From Nucisporomicrobium flavum (GTDB lineage: Bacteria > Actinomycetota > Actinomycetes > Mycobacteriales > Micromonosporaceae): DNA of 64,000 nucleotides. Positions 58,901 to 64,000 of the stretch are shown here, in pieces. The stretch is from contig NZ_JADMLH010000002.1 in the NCBI RefSeq assembly GCF_016464385.1, forward strand, positions 756,735-820,734, written 5' to 3'. A program made the translations under genes and the position numbers. The notes under the pieces were generated by a model. It saw nothing but the letters and a program-made list of their open reading frames with translations. It had not been told where the DNA came from and did not search any database. How positions within the stretch are numbered: position 1 is the first letter of the stretch; every line of letters begins with the position of its first letter.

Positions 58901-59179
58901 ATGCTGCGCGCCGTGATAACCGTCAAGTACGTACCCCGCTCCGGCAAGCCTCAGCCCACCCGGGCCGGGCGCGCGGCCACCATCCTGTTCCTTGTCCTGG
59001 TCGTACCCACCACGCTGCTGCTCGCCGTGGTCACCATGCTCCTGGTCGTCGGGCTGATGACGGATCCCACCGGGTTCAAGGGCCAGATCCCGGCGATGGT
59101 GATCGGGCTGGTGATGTCGGTCGGTGGAGGAATACTCAGCTATCGCAGTGTGCGTCGCCTCGCGCGCGGCAGCGACTGA
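58901..59179 (+). CDS. Small two-helix membrane protein
   Basis: A 92-residue protein with a basic start and two membrane helices (TILFLVLVVPTTLLLAVVTM and IPAMVIGLVMSVGGGILSYR). A perfect GATGATCATC palindrome lies immediately before the ATG (58890-58899). No family recognised. The next gene is convergent. Confidence 0.6.
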   Translation: MLRAVITVKYVPRSGKPQPTRAGRAATILFLVLVVPTTLLLAVVTMLLVVGLMTDPTGFKGQIPAMVIGLVMSVGGGILSYRSVRRLARGSD

Positions 59180-59216
59180 TCAAGCGCGAACCCCGCGCCC
59201 TCGCCGACCTCCTCGG

Positions 59217-59591
59217 TCACCCGACACTGTCCGGGCAGGACTGGAGCGCGAGGAGCGCGACGGCACCCATCGCCAAGACGGCGGTGCTGCTCAGGGCGGC
59301 CAGAGTGCCGGCGAGCACCGCAGACCGGACGCGGCGCAGGAACCCCGCAGCGATCACCAGCGACAACATCATCGAGAAGAACAGGAAAGCCGCGCTCACC
59401 GCGAGGAGAAGGTCCGCGCCGTCCTTGGCGGTGAAACAGAAGCCGCCGGCGTCGTCGCAAGAGGTGTCCTCCCGGTCGACGAGCGTGTTCATCCAGGCGG
59501 CGGCGAACGCTGTCACGTGCCAGAGGAAGGACGTGAAGAAGGCGGTGCCGTACCGCGGAGATCGTTTGGTCGTCGACTCCTGGTCGAGCAT
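59217..59591 (-). CDS. Small membrane protein with cysteine pair
   Basis: A 124-residue protein with three membrane helices (TAFFTSFLWHVTAFAAAWMN, LLLAVSAAFLFFSMMLSLVI, LSSTAVLAMGAVALLALQSC). Between the first two lies DTSCDDAGGFCFTAKDG, an outside loop with two cysteines that could form a disulphide. Function unknown. G+C is lower than in neighbouring genes. Confidence 0.6.
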   Translation of the reverse strand: MLDQESTTKRSPRYGTAFFTSFLWHVTAFAAAWMNTLVDREDTSCDDAGGFCFTAKDGADLLLAVSAAFLFFSMMLSLVIAAGFLRRVRSAVLAGTLAALSSTAVLAMGAVALLALQSCPDSVG

Positions 59592-59619
59592 GCGTCCTTC
59601 CTATCGCACGCACGCCACG

Positions 59620-59709
59620 GCTCGGCGCGGCTTCGCCGCCGAGGTCAAGGGCCAGGCCAACGGCAGCTTCGCGTACGCGTACTACGTCGAGAAGAAGCAG
59701 CTGAGCTGA
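59620..59709 (+). pseudogene. 3' fragment of an unidentified gene
   Basis: The last thirty codons before a TGA read GFAAEVKGQANGSFAYAYYV-EKKQLS with almost perfect G/C in third positions, unlike the sequence before it, where the frame has no start or family match. It looks like the surviving tail of a truncated gene. The parent family is not recognised. Confidence 0.4.
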
Positions 59710-59764
59710 GCATTCTCGCGGGGTGCTCGAACCTGGCGAGCGCTGCGCCTCCCGCTCGCCGGCC

Positions 59765-60037
59765 TCAGCGGCTCGAGTCCCGACGGACACCGTCGGCGCC
59801 GACCGGTGGGCGGGGGAGCCAGCCCATGAAACGGTCCCAGAGATCAGCCGGGGCGCCGTCCAGCTGGGCCGCGCCGTCCGCGAACGCCAGGGCGTAGAAC
59901 TGCGCCATGTAGGCGGCGAACGACGTAGGAAACCGATCAAAATCCCGCGAAAGCTCAGCCCGGGCGGTCGGGCACGGCCACGGAAACCCGCAGACATCGC
60001 AGAACCACTTCGGACGTACGGGCTCGTGAACGCTCAC
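59765..60037 (-). CDS. Small CG-x2-WPC protein (paralogue 1)
   Basis: A 90-residue protein: RPKWFCDVCGFPWPCPTARA near the start, then FDRFPTSFAAYMAQFYALAF and LWDRFMGWLPRPPVG. The C-x2-CG-x2-WPC motif could bind zinc or iron. The neighbour at 60125 shares CVCGLRWPCP. Proteins of this kind are found beside XRE/DUF397 regulator pairs in Micromonosporaceae as far as I recall; function unknown. Confidence 0.65.
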   Translation of the reverse strand: MSVHEPVRPKWFCDVCGFPWPCPTARAELSRDFDRFPTSFAAYMAQFYALAFADGAAQLDGAPADLWDRFMGWLPRPPVGADGVRRDSSR

Positions 60038-60124
60038 GCGGACGTCACCGATCGGGCCGGGCCGGGGAAACGGCCGCGTCGGCCTCGATCCGGCATCGCT
60101 GGTGGACCGGTGGGTGGGCAGGCA

Positions 60125-60361
60125 TCAAAGGTGGGGCCTTTGAGCGGCCCGCGAAGCCTGGGCTGGGGTGAGAGTGCCGGCTCGGCCTGGTTGGTACAGC
60201 TGGGTGGTGGGGCCGTTCCAGGTGGGGCTCGGGGTGGGGGAGCCGTCCGGGATCGGGGTTTCGGGTGGCCAGAGGTATCGGTCGGGGCAGGGCCAGCGCA
60301 GCCCACAGACGCAGCGGCTTGCTCTCAAGACGACCCATCGCCGCCTGCGTTGATGCTCCAT
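60125..60361 (-). CDS. Small CG-x2-WPC protein (paralogue 2)
   Basis: A 78-residue protein from ATG behind GGGAG at 5-nt spacing: MEHQRRRWVVLRASRCVCGL-RWPCPDRYLWPP, then a Pro/Thr/Ser-rich tail (TPIPDGSPTPSPTWNGPTTQ) ending in an Arg/Gln-rich segment. The CxCG-x2-WPC motif is shared with the neighbour on the same strand. It is divergent from the XRE gene across a 202-nt gap containing an AAGTA-N7-TACTT dyad. Confidence 0.65.
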   Translation of the reverse strand: MEHQRRRRWVVLRASRCVCGLRWPCPDRYLWPPETPIPDGSPTPSPTWNGPTTQLYQPGRAGTLTPAQASRAAQRPHL

Positions 60362-60469
60362 CGCTACTCCCTCGCATGGGCAGTCCTCGGCCCTGGGGGC
60401 GGCTGGCGCCCCTGCCAAACGGTCCAAGATCACGTGCTGTAGCGCGCCCAGCACTGGAGCGAACGATAT

Positions 60470-60486
60470 AAGTACCATTGATACTT
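60470..60486. promoter_or_regulatory. Candidate XRE operator
   Basis: AAGTA-CCATTGA-TACTT dyad, 78 nt before the XRE regulator start, in a locally A+T-rich patch. Autoregulation is inferred. Confidence 0.4.
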
Positions 60487-60563
60487 TGGCTAGTAGCTCT
60501 AGTGTCACCCCGGCGGATACGCGCCTCCCCAGACCGGCAGACTCGACGGACGGAGCGAGAGGG

Positions 60564-61430
60564 ATGGACGAAATGCCAGCACGCCGGCAACCACCAACTG
60601 TTCGACGGCGCAGGCTTGCCGCTGAACTGCTGGGGCTGCGCACGGCGGCCGGACTCACTCGCGACCAGGTGGCTGAGACCACGGGCCTGTCCACCGGTGC
60701 GCTGTTCCGCATCGAGAAGGCGCTGACTCGTCCGCAGAAGCGGACGTTGATCCTGCTGCTCGACCTCTACAAGGTCACGGACGCGGCGAAGCGTACCGAG
60801 CTGTTCGACCTTCTCCGGCAGTCGCAGCAGTTGAGCTGGCTCCAGCTCTTCGAGGACAACCTTCCGCAGAGCTATCAGACCTTCATCAGCTTCGAGGCGG
60901 AGGCGTCGCGGCTCTCGGACTACGAGGGCGACATGATGCCGGGCCTGCTCCAGACCGAGGCCTATGCGCGTGCAGTCATCCAAGGCTTGATGCCGGAGGA
61001 AGCTGAAGAAGACATCGAGCGGCGCGTCGAAGTCCGGAAGCGGCGACAACAGGTCCTCACCCAGGCCAAGACTCTGTCGCTGTGGACCATCCTCGATGAG
61101 TCCGTCATCCGCAGGCAGGTCGGCGGTCCCACCGTCATGCGGGAGCAGTTGGAGCACCTGATCGCCGCCGCCCACTGGCCGGCCGTCACGGTGCAGGTGA
61201 TCCCATTCAGCGCCGGCGCCCACGTCGGAATGCCAGGCTCGTTCATCGTGATGGAGTTCCCCGACCCTGATCCGCCGCTGATCTACACGGAGAATGCAGG
61301 CGGTGGCCTGTTCCTTGAGGCAGACGCGGACGTCCAGCGGTACCGGGCAGGCTTCCAGCGTCTTGCTGCGCAGGCGCTCAGTCCGAAGGACACACTGGCG
61401 CTGATCAACCAGGCGGCCGAGGTCGCATGA
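60564..61430 (+). CDS. XRE-family regulator with DUF5753 domain
   Basis: A 288-residue WhiJ-type regulator from ATG behind GAGAGGG. Helix-turn-helix at about residues 20-75 (LRTAAGLTRDQVAETTGLST, GALFRIEKALTRPQKRTLIL); DUF5753 from about 95 (QTFISFEAEASRLSDYEGDM, MPGLLQTEAYARAVIQGLMP, VIPFSAGAHVGMPGSFIVME, PLIYTENAGGGLFLEADADV). In Streptomyces, such regulators pair with DUF397 proteins to govern development and antibiotic production. A DUF397 gene follows after 17 nt. Confidence 0.92.
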   Translation: MDEMPARRQPPTVRRRRLAAELLGLRTAAGLTRDQVAETTGLSTGALFRIEKALTRPQKRTLILLLDLYKVTDAAKRTELFDLLRQSQQLSWLQLFEDNLPQSYQTFISFEAEASRLSDYEGDMMPGLLQTEAYARAVIQGLMPEEAEEDIERRVEVRKRRQQVLTQAKTLSLWTILDESVIRRQVGGPTVMREQLEHLIAAAHWPAVTVQVIPFSAGAHVGMPGSFIVMEFPDPDPPLIYTENAGGGLFLEADADVQRYRAGFQRLAAQALSPKDTLALINQAAEVA

Positions 61431-61447
61431 AGGAAGGGCGTGGAGCG

Positions 61448-61648
61448 ATGGATCTCGCTGACGCTAAGTGGTTCAAGAGCAGCCGCAGCGGCGCGAACGG
61501 CAGCTGTGTCGAGGTTGCGTTCCTGTCGGACGTGGTGGCAGTTCGGGACACCAAGAATCGGGCTGGCGCAACGCTGCTGATCGCTCGCCATGAGTGGATG
61601 GCTTTCATCGAGGGCGCAAGAAGCGGGCAGTTCGACCTCGAGGCGTGA
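61448..61648 (+). CDS. DUF397 domain protein
   Basis: A 66-residue protein that is a single DUF397 domain: DLADAKWFKSSRSGANGSCV, EVAFLSDVVAVRDTKNRAGA and HEWMAFIEGARSGQFDLEA. These small proteins are partners, perhaps antagonists, of the XRE-DUF5753 regulators encoded upstream. An in-frame ATG seven codons earlier overlaps the regulator stop and may be used instead. A second, broken copy of its C-terminal end lies just downstream. Confidence 0.92.
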   Translation: MDLADAKWFKSSRSGANGSCVEVAFLSDVVAVRDTKNRAGATLLIARHEWMAFIEGARSGQFDLEA

Positions 61649-61662
61649 GGCTTTCACCGAGT

Positions 61663-61695
61663 TTCATCGAAGCTGCCAAGAGCGGCGAGCTCGAT
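61663..61695 (+). pseudogene. Remnant of a second DUF397 gene
   Basis: Reads FIEAAKSGELD, matching FIEGARSGQFD at the end of the intact gene 59 bp upstream. Only this C-terminal scrap is left. It is either a partial tandem duplication or what remains of a former second DUF397 gene. Confidence 0.55.
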
Positions 61696-61967
61696 GCCCA
61701 GCGGCTCCCGTCCTGGGCGGGGTGCGCGGCCCCCTTCGATTCGACCTTCGCGGCGTCGCGAAGACGCGGCACGAGCCCTGGGCAGACCTCGACTGAGACG
61801 GCGCGAGCCACGGTGTGGCAGCGCCGCTAGGCCGTCGTGTCGCTGACCTTGAACCCGGTGTCCAGCCGCCCGGCGCGGGCGTGAGCTGGTCACATGAGCT
61901 TGACCGGGCCGCGCGAGGTGGTTGATGATCTTGCGGCCCGGATGGGCGCAACGGGGAGGAACAATTG

Positions 61968-62741
61968 ATGCGAGCGACTACCCACCGGCCCGGTTTGATG
62001 CTGCGTCGGGTATCAGCGGTCGCGGCGGCCGCGATTTTTCTCGGGGCCCTGTCACTGAGTGCAACTGCCTCGGCGGCCGAGGACACCGCGGACTCGGGTG
62101 CTGCCGTTGGCCAGGAACCTCCGGTGATGACGTTCATGACCGAGGAGGAATACCGGAGCACCTATCTCAAGGTGCACGGGACGGAAGCTCCCTCGGACTT
62201 GTCTGAGGTGCCCACTTCGCCGGTTCCGCAAGTCGTTCAGAACACCGCGGGCGAGCTGATCGACACAACACAGAAGTCCGTTGCGGACCAGGCCGGCGCC
62301 GTCGCCTCCGAGGACGGATCGGGCCCTCAGCGTGCCGTGATTCCCGGTGGTGGCGGCGGCGGTTCCGGTCTCCCGTGGTGGAGCGTCTTGTACTCGTACT
62401 CGGACCTGAAGCGCAACAAGGTGTTCATTCGGTACGGGAACTCGGCGCTCGGGTATCACCACTTCGCTTCCAAGCACAACCTGCGCAACCGCGTCGTATT
62501 CGAGCACCTCATGGCCACGAAGCCGACGGATGCTGCCGGTGCCAGGCTCGAGTACACCATCTACGTCGCTGACCCCTCCAACGGAAACATCGCTGAGAAA
62601 ATCTTCATCGTCTCTCAGCAGGCGACGCGGACCGACGACAACAAATGGAAAACCCCGGACGGCGGGTACATCGGGGTGATCACCGCGTACTGCAAGGGCA
62701 AGACCAAGTGCCCGGAGTTCGTCAACAAGCTGAGAAGGTAA
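61968..62741 (+). CDS. Secreted protein with toxin-like C-terminal domain
   Basis: A 257-residue protein from ATG behind GGGGAGGA. Signal peptide (SAVAAAAIFLGALSLSATAS-AAED). Residues about 45-120 are a variable linker ending in a poly-Gly run. The C-terminal 135 residues look like a compact enzyme domain: NKVFIRYGNSALGYHHFASK-HNLRN, EYTIYVADPSNGNIAEKIFI and GGYIGVITAYCKGKTKCPEF. The H-x4-KH plus late ITAY-type strand recalls BECR-fold RNase toxins and colicin-like nucleases, but I cannot assign a family. Two cysteines at the end may pair. G+C is below average. Confidence 0.6.
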   Translation: MRATTHRPGLMLRRVSAVAAAAIFLGALSLSATASAAEDTADSGAAVGQEPPVMTFMTEEEYRSTYLKVHGTEAPSDLSEVPTSPVPQVVQNTAGELIDTTQKSVADQAGAVASEDGSGPQRAVIPGGGGGGSGLPWWSVLYSYSDLKRNKVFIRYGNSALGYHHFASKHNLRNRVVFEHLMATKPTDAAGARLEYTIYVADPSNGNIAEKIFIVSQQATRTDDNKWKTPDGGYIGVITAYCKGKTKCPEFVNKLRR

Positions 62742-62764
62742 GCCCACCACACGAGACCGAGGAT

Positions 62765-63487
62765 GTGGCGACTGTGGAGCGCGAAAACCATCTGCATGAA
62801 CAGCTGGTGGGGGTTCTGGCCCCGCTAGTGGTGGCGCCCTGCGGCCCGCAACCCGCTGACGCCGTGCGCTTCGCGGGAGTGGTCCGCGCCGGCGCCAACC
62901 GGACTCGGGTTGTGTTGTTGGCCGGTGCGTCGGCGCCGGTCAGGGTGGCCGTCGAGTTCCAGCTCATCGGGGATGACGGCAGCGAGCTTGACGTCCACGC
63001 GGCAGTCGACTGGATTCGTACGCTCGCCCCTGCCGATCTCGCTGCGGTGACGGGGGGGCGCGACAGTCATGGCAACGTCGTCGTCGCCGCCGGAAGGTTG
63101 GGGCTCTCGTCGGATCGTCGAGCGACCGAGTACGACGTCAACTACTTCTCGATGCTTCGGCAGATGCTCTACGGCGGCGGGGCCTTGTGGTTCGAACACA
63201 TCTTCACGCTCAGCGGCTACCTGCTGACCGGGCCTGGCCGTCACCGGCTTTACATCAGCGACACTCGGACCGGTGCGGTCACTGGCATCGATCTTCCCTT
63301 GACCCAGGCCGACGGAACCATCTGGCCAGGGCAGGGCGGATCCTTTCCGGTGGAGTTGCCTTCCCTGGTCCGCGACGATGAACTGCAGCACCAGAAGCGG
63401 ATCACCGCCGCCGACGACTACGGCTCGGTTGTCTACGACATGACCGACTGGGTCATGCCTGCACCGGCTCCTGAACCCGAGTACTGA
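62765..63487 (+). CDS. Cytoplasmic protein, possible partner of the secreted toxin-like protein
   Basis: A 240-residue protein from GTG, 23 nt after the secreted protein; a second GTG three codons on is an alternative. No signal peptide or membrane segment. Mostly beta-rich: APVRVAVEFQLIGDDGSELD, YDVNYFSMLRQMLYGGGALW, GPGRHRLYISDTRTGAVTGI, and a Pro-rich end (MPAPAPEPEY). Not recognised. Its position directly after an exported toxin-like gene would suit an immunity protein (inference), although at 240 residues it is larger than most. Confidence 0.6.
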   Translation: MATVERENHLHEQLVGVLAPLVVAPCGPQPADAVRFAGVVRAGANRTRVVLLAGASAPVRVAVEFQLIGDDGSELDVHAAVDWIRTLAPADLAAVTGGRDSHGNVVVAAGRLGLSSDRRATEYDVNYFSMLRQMLYGGGALWFEHIFTLSGYLLTGPGRHRLYISDTRTGAVTGIDLPLTQADGTIWPGQGGSFPVELPSLVRDDELQHQKRITAADDYGSVVYDMTDWVMPAPAPEPEY

Positions 63488-63693
63488 CCAAGCGGGTCGA
63501 CTGATCCGCCACAGGAGTCACAACACTTCTCAAGTGAGCCCTCTCGTGGCCGATTCCAGGCGCACCGGTCTAGGGCGGATTTGAGGGCAACCCTGTAGCA
63601 CCCGAGCGGGCACCGGACGTGCACTGCGCCTCCGCGAATCTTCTTCGTATGCCCGGCCGACAACGGCTGGACAGACTCGGGGGAGATCAGATC

Positions 63694-64000
63694 TTGCGTC
63701 GCTCGGCCATCACGAAGACCGTCCTGTCGCTGACCGCTCTGCTCGCCGGTGCGGGCGCCGCCCTCACCGGCGCGACCGCCGCGCAGGCTGCGCCGGCTGC
63801 CGCTCCCACCGGGTGCGTCACCGACGCCCGCCTGGTGCCCTCGTGTGGCGTGCTGTGGGGTGCCGCCGCCGGCGGTTTCACGAGCGCGCCGCGTGACGCT
63901 GCGCTGAAGGATTGGGAGAAGCTCAGCGGTCGTACGGCGAGCATTTTCCACACGTATCACAAGGGTGATGAGCCGTTCCCGACCAAGTCTGAGATGGCGA
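63694..64000 (+). CDS. Exported GH26-like glycoside hydrolase (5' part only)
   Basis: The frame runs open off the right edge. It starts at TTG behind GGGGGAGA. Signal peptide with basic start (LRRSAITKTVLSLTALLAG) and cleavage near TAAQAAPAA, then CVTDARLVPSCGVLWGAAAG and LKDWEKLSGRTASIFHTYHK-GDEPFPTKSEM. The GVLWGAA ... EKL-SGR-x2-S-I-x-H-x-Y motif resembles the N-terminal part of GH26-type mannanases and related secreted hydrolases. The catalytic residues lie beyond the window. About 200 nt of non-coding sequence precedes it. Confidence 0.7.
   Translation, partial: MRRSAITKTVLSLTALLAGAGAALTGATAAQAAPAAAPTGCVTDARLVPSCGVLWGAAAGGFTSAPRDAALKDWEKLSGRTASIFHTYHKGDEPFPTKSEMA

Overview
The window is about 70% G+C, with codons ending almost always in G or C, frequent GTG and TTG starts, ATGA/GTGA stop-start overlaps and many ECF, SigE-type and SigB-type sigma factors. 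This fits the chromosome of a spore-forming or filamentous actinobacterium. The frequent GTAC-containing codons and the family mix suggest Micromonosporaceae, perhaps Actinoplanes or a relative; that genus-level guess is inference. No rRNA, tRNA, CRISPR array, transposase or phage structural gene was seen. About 80 protein genes are supported, on both strands in short operons.

0-9.5 kb: a DUF6232 protein cut by the left edge, an acyltransferase/ECF sigma/membrane protein operon, a DUF2087 regulator, a possible small ORF between two strong hairpins, an ArsR-type remnant, a secreted M6 metalloprotease, and a coupled operon of SigE-type sigma factor, membrane protein with repeated motif, and amidoligase, facing a methyltransferase. 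9.5-21.6 kb: secreted Ig-like protein, Sua5/YrdC paralogue, receptor-type Ser/Thr kinase with a lectin ectodomain, pectate lyase, NmrA-like/LysR divergent pair, TPM protein, phosphotransferase, GNAT plus amino-acid dehydrogenase divergent from an Lrp regulator, and an ECF sigma/membrane protein pair.

21.6-33 kb: NlpC/P60 hydrolase behind a folded leader, a SigB/F-type sigma factor behind a 20-bp perfect palindrome, a LamG protein, a coiled-coil DivIVA-like protein, DUF4352/SIMPL/DUF4407 membrane proteins, a small-molecule kinase, a 2H phosphoesterase, a Uma2 nuclease, and a TasA-like protein with a SipW-type signal peptidase and an RCC1-repeat protein. 33-42 kb: TetR with a four-site operator, SnoaL/DUF1772 pair, AraC, monooxygenase/esterase/frameshifted SDR cluster, Lrp with EamA transporter, and a stress block (two STAS proteins, a TetR, two DUF2382 proteins) in which the TetR gene is flanked on both sides by the same GTTTA-N5-TAAAC dyad.

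42-48 kb is the most distinctive part: ctaD followed upstream on the same strand by four related exported proteins with a shared two-cysteine pattern, one proline-rich exported protein and two small HQWY-motif membrane proteins. Their exported ends resemble those of the SipW/TasA/RCC1 locus at 30.6-33.0 kb, so the two loci may build one extracellular structure.

48-59 kb: a hairpin-rich non-coding stretch, NUDIX, an unusual MerR-methyltransferase fusion, DUF2238, XRE/aldo-keto reductase pair, a winged-helix regulator with its membrane partner and two operators, an exported protein, a low-constraint 1.1-kb region with an in-frame 33-nt tandem repeat, SGNH esterase with lectin domain under a LacI-like operator, and a quinone oxidoreductase/MarR divergent pair. 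59-64 kb has lower G+C and carries small membrane proteins, two small CG-x2-WPC proteins, an XRE-DUF5753/DUF397 pair with a decayed DUF397 copy, a secreted protein with a toxin-like C-terminus and its partner, and the start of an exported GH26-like protein. Most operators reported are dyads read by eye next to a regulator gene; binding is inferred.
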